From: Brevibacterium sanguinis
Lineage (GTDB): Bacteria; Actinomycetota; Actinomycetes; Actinomycetales; Brevibacteriaceae
Direction of reading: 5' to 3'
NCBI RefSeq assembly: GCF_003315415.1
Contig: NZ_QNSB01000017.1
Span: 1-41,975 of the forward strand
DNA length: 41,975 nucleotides
Made by a program: the position numbers and the translations under genes
Part shown: positions 14,434 to 22,393 of the stretch, piece after piece
Numbering within the stretch: position 1 is the first letter of the stretch
Layout: the number at the start of each line of letters is the position of its first letter
The notes under the pieces: generated by a model
Database searches by the model: none
What the model was told of the DNA's origin: nothing
What the model saw: the letters and a program-made list of their open reading frames with translations, nothing else

Positions 14434-17400
14434 GTGACTTCTCACCTGCACACCGACACACGTCGTCCGGGAGTCTCCGCGCCGGTCGCGGACTGGGTGA
14501 CGATCCCGGATCTCTACGACGATCCGTTTCCCATCTACGAACGCCTCCGAGCCGAGGGAGGGGTCCATTGGGTGCCGGCGGTCAACCGCTACCTCATCAC
14601 CAGCTACGAAGCCGTCAACGCCACCGAGCACGACCAGGAGATCTTCTCCGCCGACGAGGAGGGTTCGCTGCAGATCCGCGCGATGGGCCACTCCATGCTC
14701 CGTCGCGACGATCCCGAGCACTACGCGCAGCGCCGCGCCTGGCAGCCCGTCCTCAAACCCGGCTACGTCAAGCGCGTGTGGGTGTCGATGTACCGGGAGG
14801 TGGCCGAGGAGGTGCTCGGCGAACTCATCGAGAAGGGACCGGGCGCCGACCTCATCTGGGACTTCGCCGCCCCGTACGCCGCCGAGACCCTGCGCCGCAT
14901 GCTCGGCCTCTACAATGCGGATCGGTCCGACCTCCAACGCTGGTCCCAGACCCTCATCGACGCCACGGGCAACTATGCTGACGACCCTGAGGTCTGGGCC
15001 AGGGGAGAGCGGTCCTTCACCGAGGTCGACACGGCCCTCGACGAGATGCTCGAACACCATCTCACGCACCGCGACGACTCACTCATCTCCGCCCTGCTGT
15101 CCATGCCCGGGGACCGCATGCCGATCGAGCAGATCCGAGCGAACATCAAGATGACCATCGGCGGCGGGCTCAACGAGCCCCGTGACGCCCTCGGCGTCGC
15201 AGCGCTCGCCATGTTCCGCCATCCCGACCAACGTGCCGCCGTCATGGCCAACCCCGATCTGTGGCCGATCGTGTTCGAAGAGACCATCCGCTGGGTCGCC
15301 CCGATCGGGATGTACTCCCGCCAGGTCACCCGCGACACCGTCCTGGCGGGGACCCACCTGCCTGCCGGTGCCAAGCTCGGCATCTGCGTTCTCTCGGCCA
15401 ACCGGGACGAGACCGTCTGGAACGACGCCGACAGGTTCGACATCCACCGCGAGGTCAAACCCCACCTGGCCTTCAGCAAAGGCACCCACGTCTGTCTGGG
15501 GAACTGGGCGGCGCGAGCCCAGATCGCCGAAGTCGCCCTGCCGCTGCTCTTCAACAGTCTGCGCGATCTCGACATCGACGACTCCGGGGAGGCGAAGCTC
15601 GGCGGCTGGGTCTTCCGCGGCCCGCTCACACTGCCGGTCACCTGGACCGCAGCCGCCGGCGCTCCCGACTATGGCCCCCGAGGAGGGCTCGGGTCGAGAG
15701 CAGACGAGCAGGCCGGTGATGGGATCGGGCCCAGAGTCGCCGTCATCGGGGCGGGGCCGGCCGGATGCTTCAGCGCCAAGGAGATCCTCCGTCAGATCCC
15801 CGGATCCTCCGTCGCTGTCTACGACAGGCTCCCCGTGCCCTACGGACTGCTGAGGTACGGTGTCGCCGCTGATCACCAGGGCACCAAATCCGTGTCCACC
15901 CAGTTCGATCGGCTGTTCTCGGACTCCCGGGCACGGTTCATCGGCAACACCGAACTCGGCACGGACGTCACCATCGACGCCCTCAGAGCCGGCTACGACG
16001 CCGTCGTCCTTGCCACAGGCCTCTCCCACGACCGACCGCTGGACATCCCCGGCGCCGATCTCGAGAACGTTCACTCCGCCGGCACCATCACCCGCCTCCT
16101 CAACGGCCACCCCGACGAGCACGACGACAGCGACGCGAAGAAGCCGAGGCTCGGCAGGCGGGTCGCCCTCATCGGACACGGGAACGTCGCGATCGACATT
16201 CTCCGCCTGCTCACCTGCGCACCCGCAGCGCTCGCGGGCAGCGACATCGACGACGCCGTCCACTCGTCTCTGGCGAATGGCCTCAGGCGGCTCGACGTCA
16301 TCGGACGCTCGGGTCCGAGCGCGGCCAGATTCGATCCTGTGATGATCCGCGAACTCGCGCGTGTGCCCGGTCTCACCCACATCCTCCATGGCGTCGACCT
16401 CTCAGAGATCACGCCGGGAAAGGACGCGAGACTCGATGCTCTCGTGGAGCTCGCGAGCACCGCAGACCAAGCCCCGGAGGGCGGCATCGAGGTGCACTGG
16501 TGGTTCACCGCCACACCTGAGGCGATCACCGGCACCTCGTCGGTGTCCGGCATCGACGTGCGCCACGCCGGCCGGACAATTCACCTGACTGCCGACTCGG
16601 TGATCACCGCGATCGGGTTCATCCGGAATACCCGCGAGAGCGCGAAGCTGGGACTCTGCCCGATCTCCCCCATCCCGGCCGACGGCAAGGTCGATGACGG
16701 TCTGTTCGCCATCGGCTGGCTCAGAGGCAACGGGCGCGGCACCATCCCCGACCAGCGCGCCGACGCCCGGGCCCTGGCCGCGAACCTCGCTGCCGAGGTC
16801 AGCGCCGGCACGATCTCGACGGGAGCCGAAGGTCTCGAACCCCATGCCCAGGCCACCGACTTCGTCGGGTGGCGGCGCATCGACCACAGGGAGTGCCTCG
16901 AAGCCGGCCCGGAACGATGCCGGGCGAAGATCACCACGTGGGACGGGCTCCTCGACGTGGCACGCGACGACAGTATCGACATGTCAGAGCCGCGCACCTC
17001 GGCGGGTGCGCGCCACGACCCGCTGCTGTCCGGGGTGCCGCTGACGATCCTCTTCGGGACCGAGTCGGGCAATGCGGAACTCGTCGCCGAGGAGATCGGC
17101 ATGCTGTTCGGCGACCGCGACGACGTGGAGGTCGCCGATCTGTCCTCGATCCGACCATCCGATCTCGACCCGGGCCGGTTCCACCTCCTCGTGTGCTCGA
17201 CCTACGGCGACGGGGAGGTTCCGAGTTCGGCAGCCGACTTCTACGCGGCCCTGCGAGAGGACACGCCCGACCTCGCCGGAGTGCGCTTCGCCGTGTTCGG
17301 CATGGGCGACGCGAGCTACACGAAGACGTATTCGCGGGGCAGCGAACTGCTCACCGAGGCACTCGAGGCCTGTGGTGCGAAGCGAGAGGGCGAGTACGGC

Positions 17401-17499
17401 CGCCACGACGCAGGAGGCGTCATCCCCGCCGCGGAGGCCGCCTGCGAATGGGCCGAGGGTGTCCTCGCAAACCTGTCCGCGGAGCTCTCGCCGGCCTGA
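14434..17499 (+). CDS. Single-chain cytochrome P450 + FprA/adrenodoxin-reductase-like domain + flavodoxin
   Basis: 1021 aa from GTG 14434. Residues 1 to about 415 are a P450: ExxR in EETIRW (E283-R286) and heme loop FSKGTHVCLGN with C354. The I-helix reads GGGLNEP (243-249) instead of the usual acid-Thr pair, and GGWVFRGPLTLPVTW closes the domain; from memory both resemble GcoA/CYP255, an aromatic O-demethylase. Residues about 435-860 are an adrenodoxin-reductase/FprA type FAD enzyme: VIGAGPAGCFSAKEIL (G439), YDRLPVPYGLLRYGVA and IGHGNVAIDILRLL (G581). The usual NADPH-gripping Arg pair reads GRSGP (R625, S626). Residues about 870-1021 are a flavodoxin: FGTESGNAE, STYGDGEVPSSA and FGMGDASYTKTY. 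Electrons should pass NAD(P)H, FAD, FMN, heme. The substrate is unknown; the MHS transporter next door hints at a small organic acid. Confidence 0.92.
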   Translation: MTSHLHTDTRRPGVSAPVADWVTIPDLYDDPFPIYERLRAEGGVHWVPAVNRYLITSYEAVNATEHDQEIFSADEEGSLQIRAMGHSMLRRDDPEHYAQRRAWQPVLKPGYVKRVWVSMYREVAEEVLGELIEKGPGADLIWDFAAPYAAETLRRMLGLYNADRSDLQRWSQTLIDATGNYADDPEVWARGERSFTEVDTALDEMLEHHLTHRDDSLISALLSMPGDRMPIEQIRANIKMTIGGGLNEPRDALGVAALAMFRHPDQRAAVMANPDLWPIVFEETIRWVAPIGMYSRQVTRDTVLAGTHLPAGAKLGICVLSANRDETVWNDADRFDIHREVKPHLAFSKGTHVCLGNWAARAQIAEVALPLLFNSLRDLDIDDSGEAKLGGWVFRGPLTLPVTWTAAAGAPDYGPRGGLGSRADEQAGDGIGPRVAVIGAGPAGCFSAKEILRQIPGSSVAVYDRLPVPYGLLRYGVAADHQGTKSVSTQFDRLFSDSRARFIGNTELGTDVTIDALRAGYDAVVLATGLSHDRPLDIPGADLENVHSAGTITRLLNGHPDEHDDSDAKKPRLGRRVALIGHGNVAIDILRLLTCAPAALAGSDIDDAVHSSLANGLRRLDVIGRSGPSAARFDPVMIRELARVPGLTHILHGVDLSEITPGKDARLDALVELASTADQAPEGGIEVHWWFTATPEAITGTSSVSGIDVRHAGRTIHLTADSVITAIGFIRNTRESAKLGLCPISPIPADGKVDDGLFAIGWLRGNGRGTIPDQRADARALAANLAAEVSAGTISTGAEGLEPHAQATDFVGWRRIDHRECLEAGPERCRAKITTWDGLLDVARDDSIDMSEPRTSAGARHDPLLSGVPLTILFGTESGNAELVAEEIGMLFGDRDDVEVADLSSIRPSDLDPGRFHLLVCSTYGDGEVPSSAADFYAALREDTPDLAGVRFAVFGMGDASYTKTYSRGSELLTEALEACGAKREGEYGRHDAGGVIPAAEAACEWAEGVLANLSAELSPA

Positions 17500-17606
17500 G
17501 CCGATGGGCCCTGGCCCCGGACAGGTGCGGAGCCCGAAGCAGTCGAACCGCATCGCTGACCACCTCCACTGACCGAATGCCGTCATCTCACCACCAGAAG
17601 GTCCAC

Positions 17607-18962
17607 ATGTCGAACATCGCTCCCACCGCTCCCGACACGAAGAGCCGCCACCAGCGCAAGGTCGCCTTCGCAGCACTCATCGGCACCACGATCGAGTGGT
17701 ACGACTACTTCACTTACTCGACCGCAGCCGCGCTCGTCTTCGCGCATCTCTACTTCGCTCCTGCCGGAGAGGCGATCGGCCAGATGCTCGCCTTCGCCAC
17801 CATCGGGATCTCGTTCCTGTTCCGCCCGCTCGGGGCATTCCTGTCCGGGCACTACGGCGACAAGCTGGGCCGACGATTCGTCCTCGTCGTCACTCTCATC
17901 ACCATGGGAGTGGCGACGGCCCTCATCGGACTCATCCCCACGTATGAGACGATCGGCATCGCCGCGCCGATCCTGCTCATCGTGCTGCGAATCGTCCAGG
18001 GGCTCTCCGCCGGCGGCGAATGGGGTGGCGCCGCGTTGCTCGCCGTCGAACACGCCGACGACGACAGACGTGGGCGGGCCGGATCCTCTCCCCAGTTGGG
18101 CGTTCCGCTGGGCATGCTGCTCTCCTCGGGCGTCGTCGCCCTGATGACCGGCGTGATCTCACCCGGGGAGGCGTTCATGGAGTGGGGCTGGAGAGTCCCG
18201 TTCCTGCTCTCGATCGTGCTCATCGGCGTCGGGTACTGGGTGCGTCGCACCGTCGAGGACACCCCTGTGTTCAGAGAGATGAACGCCGAGGCGGCGAAGC
18301 GCAAGGCGCCGATCATCGTGCTGTTGAGGAAGCACCTGCCCCTGGTGATCGTGGCTGCCCTGATCTTCGCGGGCAACAATGCCAGTGGGTACATGACGAC
18401 CGGTGGGTTCGTCACGAAGTACGCGACGGATCCCGTCGGCTTCGACAGGACCGCAGTCCTCCTGGCGATCACGTTCGGGTCATTCGTGTGGCTTGTCGCG
18501 ACGGCGGTGTCGGGCGTGCTGGCGGACAGGATCGGTCGAGTGAAGACCTACACAGCCGGCTTCGTGATTCTCATCGTCACAGCGTTTCCGCTGTTCTGGC
18601 TCATCGATACCGGTTCACTCGGTCTGCTGTATCTGGCGCTCGGTGTGTTCTCGATCGGGCTGGGGCTGTCCTATGGACCGCAGGCAGCCCTCTACGTCGA
18701 GCTGTTCCCCGCATCGGTCCGATTCAGCGGGGTGGCGATCTCCTATGCACTCGGCGCTGTCATCGGCGGCGCCTTCGCCCCCACGATCGCTCAGGCGCTG
18801 CTCGAGGCGACCGGGACGACTGCCTCGGTGTCACTGTATCTGGTGGTCATGGCCGGGATCTCCCTCGTCGCAGTGTCACTGGTCCGAGACCGGGCGGGAA
18901 TCGACCTGTCCGTGGGCAACGAAGAGGAACAGAGCACAGGAGTGTGGAGAAAGCGGCGGTGA
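17607..18962 (+). CDS. MFS transporter of the metabolite:H+ symporter (MHS) family
   Basis: 451 aa from ATG 17607 (AGAAGG ribosome site upstream) with about twelve membrane segments. MHS hallmarks are clear: LIGTTIEWYDYFTYSTAAAL, RPLGAFLSGHYGDKLGRRF, RIVQGLSAGGEWGGAALLAV and ADRIGRVKTYTAGF. Related carriers bring organic acids, shikimate, proline/betaine or aromatic acids into the cell with protons. It follows the P450 fusion gene by 107 bp on the same strand, so it most likely imports the P450 substrate and shares LysR control. A longer in-frame extension upstream has no start support. Confidence 0.9.
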   Translation: MSNIAPTAPDTKSRHQRKVAFAALIGTTIEWYDYFTYSTAAALVFAHLYFAPAGEAIGQMLAFATIGISFLFRPLGAFLSGHYGDKLGRRFVLVVTLITMGVATALIGLIPTYETIGIAAPILLIVLRIVQGLSAGGEWGGAALLAVEHADDDRRGRAGSSPQLGVPLGMLLSSGVVALMTGVISPGEAFMEWGWRVPFLLSIVLIGVGYWVRRTVEDTPVFREMNAEAAKRKAPIIVLLRKHLPLVIVAALIFAGNNASGYMTTGGFVTKYATDPVGFDRTAVLLAITFGSFVWLVATAVSGVLADRIGRVKTYTAGFVILIVTAFPLFWLIDTGSLGLLYLALGVFSIGLGLSYGPQAALYVELFPASVRFSGVAISYALGAVIGGAFAPTIAQALLEATGTTASVSLYLVVMAGISLVAVSLVRDRAGIDLSVGNEEEQSTGVWRKRR

Positions 18963-19075
18963 GCCCTCCGCCGTCGCGCGAGACGACCTCGCACCGTTTC
19001 CCGTCGTCCCACGAATCCAGGTCGGTCCGACGCCCGCGAAACCGTGTCCGCCCGGCAGACCGCCCCTCGGCGGAC

Positions 19076-20053
19076 CTACCTGTGGGCGCTCTTCCGGCGC
19101 GGAACCCGCACGACGCGCACGGGGCACACGGAGTGGGCGAGGACGGACTGGGACGTCGAGCCGAGCAGGGTCGCGACGAACCCGCCGCGGCCGCGGGAGC
19201 CGACGAGCAGGAGCTCCGCGCTGTGGCTGGCGGCGACGAGCACCTCGGTGGCGGGGGAGTCGAAGATCGACCAGCGGACCTCGACCTCGGGGAACTCGTC
19301 GGCGAGCGTCGCCACCGAGAGCTCCCGCTGCGCGGCCGCCTCGTCATAGAGCTTCTGCAGGTGGGTCTCGCTCGGCATCCACTCCGGGGACAGGATGTGC
19401 GTCGCGGTGATGCCGACGAGGTGGAGCGGCTGGCCGTAGAGCTTAGCCTGGAGCGCCGCCTCGCGCAGGACGGGCGAGTCGGTCTCGAACGGATCGATTC
19501 CCGCGACGATCTCCCCGGAGAAGTCGGGGTGGACGCGGCCCTCGTCGTCGGTCGTCTGGCGTGCGCCGGTCGCGCGGACGGGCAAGTCGATGGGGGCGTT
19601 GTGCTCCGGTTCGGGACGATCGGGCCAGGTCGAGGGGATGACGACGGTCGGGCAGTGGGCGTGGGCCGGCATCGCCAGCGCCACGGAACCGAGCAGCCGC
19701 CCCTTGAACCCGCCGCGACCGCGGGCTCCGATGACGGCGAGCTCCGCGGACTTCGAGTTCTCGACCATGACGCCCGAGGCGTCGCCCGGGGCGATGACCG
19801 TCGAGACGTGGACGCCGGACTCGCGGACGGTCTCAGCCGTCGCCTCGGCGAGCTGCCGGGTCGCGTCCTTGACCGCGGAGTCGAAGTCGACGGGGTAGAC
19901 GATGTCCGCCTGGGACATGTTGACGCCGGGGACCGTGTACGCGGCGACGAGCCGGATCTCGGCCGAACTCAGCTGTGCGTGCTTGATCGCCCACTGCACA
20001 GCGCCCTGGCTGTTGGATGAACCGTCGATTCCGACAATGATCGTGTGAGACAT
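19076..20053 (-). CDS. Universal stress protein with two UspA domains
   Basis: 325 aa from ATG 20053 (AGGGGG ribosome site 7 nt upstream). Domain one begins MSHTIIVGIDGSSNSQGAVQ and has the ATP loop GARGRGGFKGRLLGSVA; domain two begins EIVAGIDPFETDSPVLREA and has GSRGRGGFVATLLGSTSQSV. Both keep the G-x2-G-x9-G(S/T) pattern of ATP-binding UspA proteins. Tandem-domain forms are common in actinobacteria and are linked to stress, low oxygen or growth arrest. A TAAGCT string about 50 bp upstream could be its -10 box. The frame stays open far upstream of 20053 without family sequence, so that extension is rejected. Confidence 0.88.
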   Translation of the reverse strand: MSHTIIVGIDGSSNSQGAVQWAIKHAQLSSAEIRLVAAYTVPGVNMSQADIVYPVDFDSAVKDATRQLAEATAETVRESGVHVSTVIAPGDASGVMVENSKSAELAVIGARGRGGFKGRLLGSVALAMPAHAHCPTVVIPSTWPDRPEPEHNAPIDLPVRATGARQTTDDEGRVHPDFSGEIVAGIDPFETDSPVLREAALQAKLYGQPLHLVGITATHILSPEWMPSETHLQKLYDEAAAQRELSVATLADEFPEVEVRWSIFDSPATEVLVAASHSAELLLVGSRGRGGFVATLLGSTSQSVLAHSVCPVRVVRVPRRKSAHR

Positions 20054-20341
20054 GTCCCGCCCCCTGAGAGTAGTGCCGCCACCAGTGCTTCCGATCCCAA
20101 GCTTAAGTGACGTCGGCGACATTCCGATACGACAGCCGTGGCGGGAGCCGCGAGGCCGTCGCCTGTGGCGCGGTGGGCCGCTGCCTGCGTCGTGCTGTCC
20201 GGTGCCTGTGGCGCGGCGGGCCCGCGCCCGTGTTGCGGCGAGCCGGTGCCTGGCTGGGAGTCGGGTCCGCGGGCGTCGACTAGACTGTCCGCGAATCGAA
20301 GCGGTGCAGTTCGCTTCGCCGGAGCAGTCGCCAAGGAGATC
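20054..20341. other. Divergent intergenic region with promoter elements and a short repeat
   Basis: TAGACT at 20281-20286 is a likely -10 box for the small membrane protein gene, giving a leader of about 50 nt. GCCTGTGGCGCGGTGGGCC at 20161-20179 recurs with one change at 20204-20222 (43-bp spacing). No coding sequence is supported in either direction. Confidence 0.5.
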
Positions 20342-20809
20342 ATGAAGGACCAGATCGACGTCACAGTCCGTCGCAGCCCCAAGTACTCGGTGTTCATCGG
20401 GCTGGGCGCGATCGTCGGGATCCTGGTCGCCGGAATCCTCACGCTGACGGTCGATCCCGCGCAGATGCCCGCCGGGTACACCGTGGCCAAGGGCGCGGGC
20501 CTTCTCCTGCTGTTCCTCGGGATCATCGGAGCCTTCCTCGGTGGACTCGTCGCGATCCTGCTCGACCGGCTCGGCAGGCGCCGGGCGCGCAAGTACACGG
20601 TCGAGGCGCAGATCGAGATGGTCGACGACCCCAAGGAGCTCGCTCGCCGCCGTCTCGCCGAGATGCGGGGCGAGGACCCCGACCAGCCGTCGACCGCCGC
20701 CGCGCCGAACGGTCACGCCGCGCCGAATGGTCGCGAGGCGGAGCCGAACGGTGACGCCGCCGAGGAGACTGCACAGCCATCGCCGACCGATGACGACCCG
20801 CGCCGCTGA
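20342..20809 (+). CDS. Small two-helix membrane protein upstream of purF
   Basis: 155 aa from ATG 20342 with AAGGAG 3 nt upstream of ATC ATG, a short but clear ribosome site. Two membrane segments (about residues 17-39, VFIGLGAIVGILVAGILTL, and about 50-74, GLLLLFLGIIGAFLGGLVAI) are followed by a basic stretch DRLGRRRARKY and a disordered tail with repeated APNG/EPNG units. Similar small proteins occur beside purF in other Micrococcales, but I do not recognise a function. The 3' end is partly duplicated just downstream (CGCCGCTGACTCGA at 20801-20814 and 20831-20844). Confidence 0.75.
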   Translation: MKDQIDVTVRRSPKYSVFIGLGAIVGILVAGILTLTVDPAQMPAGYTVAKGAGLLLLFLGIIGAFLGGLVAILLDRLGRRRARKYTVEAQIEMVDDPKELARRRLAEMRGEDPDQPSTAAAPNGHAAPNGREAEPNGDAAEETAQPSPTDDDPRR

Positions 20810-20844
20810 CTCGACCCCGCACCAAGCCGACGCCGCTGACTCGA
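20801..20844 (+). repeat. Direct repeat copying the gene end before purF
   Basis: CGCCGCTGACTCGA occurs at 20801-20814, spanning the stop codon of the small membrane protein gene, and again exactly at 20831-20844. It resembles the duplicated 3' end of the TetR-type gene at 6445/6601. Confidence 0.7.
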
Positions 20845-20910
20845 TGTCGCCGCGTCGACGAAGGTGATCCTCCGCTCATCGTCGTCCTCCCGGTATGAGA
20901 CAATTCTTCC

Positions 20911-22392
20911 GTGGCAAGACGAGACGGGCGACTGACCCACGACATCGACCCCCATGACCGTTCACCCCAGGATGCTTGCGGAGTGTTCGGGGTGTGGGCG
21001 CCGGGCGAAGAGACTGCGAAGCTCACCTACTTCGGGCTCTACGCCCTCCAGCACCGTGGACAGGAATCGGCGGGGATCGCGGCGAGCAACGGCAAGCAGA
21101 TCCTCGTCTACCGCGACCTCGGCCTCGTGTCCCAGGTGTTCCACGAACGCGACCTCGAGCTCCTGCAGGGGCACATCGCCGTCGGGCACACCCGCTACTC
21201 GACGACGGGATCGCCGTCGTTCGAGAACGCGCAGCCGACCCTGGGCCCGACCCCGTTCGGCACCGTCGCGCTCGCCCACAACGGGAACCTGACGAACTTC
21301 GACGAACTCGAGCAGATGGCCGATGAACGTCGCGACGACGCGCACAAGGTCGTCGAGGCGGCGACCCAGAAGTCGATGCGCACCCGCCCCTTCCGGGACT
21401 CCTCCAACGACACCTCGCTCATCACCGAGCTGCTCGCGAGTGAGGAGGGGGAGAACCTCGTCGATGCCGCCCTGCGGCTGCTGCCCAGAGTGCAGGGCGC
21501 GTTCTCGCTCGTGTTCATGGACGAGCACACCCTCTACGCCGCCCGTGACCCGCACGGTGTGCGCCCCCTGTCCCTGGGCCGGCTGGAGAACGGCTGGGTC
21601 GTCGCCTCCGAGACCGCCGCTCTCGACATCGTGGGAGCATCGCATGTGCGAGAGGTCGAGCCCGGCGAGATCATCGCCATCGACGAGGACGGTCTGCGCT
21701 CCTACAAGTTCGCCAAGCCCACCGACGCCCGCTGCGTCTTCGAGTACGTCTACCTGGCCCGTCCCGACAGCGTGCTGGCCGGCAAGACCGTCCACGCGGC
21801 CCGGACCCAGATGGGCCGGCAGCTGGCCCGCGAGTTCGCCGTCGACGCCGACCTCGTCATCGCCACCCCGGAGTCGGGAACGCCGGCGGCCGTCGGCTAC
21901 GCCGAGGAGTCGGGGATCCCGTTCGGCCAGGGCCTGATGAAGAACGCGTACGTCGGCCGGACCTTCATCCAGCCCTCTCAGACCCTGCGCCAACTCGGCA
22001 TCCGCCTCAAGCTCAACCCCCTGCGGGAGAACATCGCGGGCAAGCGCCTCGTCGTCGTCGACGACTCGATCGTCCGCGGCAACACGCAGCGAGCACTCGT
22101 GCGGATGCTCCGGGAGGCCGGGGCCAAGGAGATCCACATCCGGATCTCCTCGCCACCGGTCAAGTGGCCCTGCTTCTACGGCATCGACTTCGCGACCCGC
22201 GCCGAACTCATCGCCAACGGGCTCTCGACCGACGAGATCTGCAAATCCCTGGGCGCGGACTCCCTGGGCTACATCTCCCTCGACGGAATGATCGAGGCGA
22301 CCGAGCAGCCGCGGAGCAATCTCTGCACCGCGTGCTTCTCCGGCGAGTACCCGATCCCCGTCAACAACACCCCAGCCGACAAAGGATGCTGA
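20911..22392 (+). CDS. purF: Amidophosphoribosyltransferase, first committed step of purine synthesis
   Basis: 493 aa from GTG 20911. A 22-residue propeptide precedes the catalytic Cys of the glutaminase half (DACGVFGVWAP, C23). The glutaminase continues with YGLYALQHRGQESAGIA-like sequence, GHTRYSTTGS and AHNGNLTNFDEL. The phosphoribosyltransferase half carries the PRPP loop LVVVDDSIVRGNT and ends with NLCTACFSGEYPI. It makes phosphoribosylamine from PRPP and glutamine in the cytosol. GACAAT (20899-20904) ends 6 nt before the GTG and there is no ribosome site, so the message is probably leaderless. purM follows after one base, behind the purF stop. Confidence 0.96.
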   Translation: MARRDGRLTHDIDPHDRSPQDACGVFGVWAPGEETAKLTYFGLYALQHRGQESAGIAASNGKQILVYRDLGLVSQVFHERDLELLQGHIAVGHTRYSTTGSPSFENAQPTLGPTPFGTVALAHNGNLTNFDELEQMADERRDDAHKVVEAATQKSMRTRPFRDSSNDTSLITELLASEEGENLVDAALRLLPRVQGAFSLVFMDEHTLYAARDPHGVRPLSLGRLENGWVVASETAALDIVGASHVREVEPGEIIAIDEDGLRSYKFAKPTDARCVFEYVYLARPDSVLAGKTVHAARTQMGRQLAREFAVDADLVIATPESGTPAAVGYAEESGIPFGQGLMKNAYVGRTFIQPSQTLRQLGIRLKLNPLRENIAGKRLVVVDDSIVRGNTQRALVRMLREAGAKEIHIRISSPPVKWPCFYGIDFATRAELIANGLSTDEICKSLGADSLGYISLDGMIEATEQPRSNLCTACFSGEYPIPVNNTPADKGC

Positions 22393-22393
22393 G

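Noticed and set aside
18020..20020. Long open frame (about 666 codons, plus strand) across the MHS transporter and universal stress genes
   Set aside because: It is an Arg/Gly/Asp-rich shadow frame in high-GC DNA, it overlaps two well-supported genes and has no family sequence.
20054..20716. N-terminal extension of the universal stress protein
   Set aside because: MSHTIIVGIDGS at 20053 is the canonical family start with a ribosome site, and the extension overlaps the small membrane protein gene.
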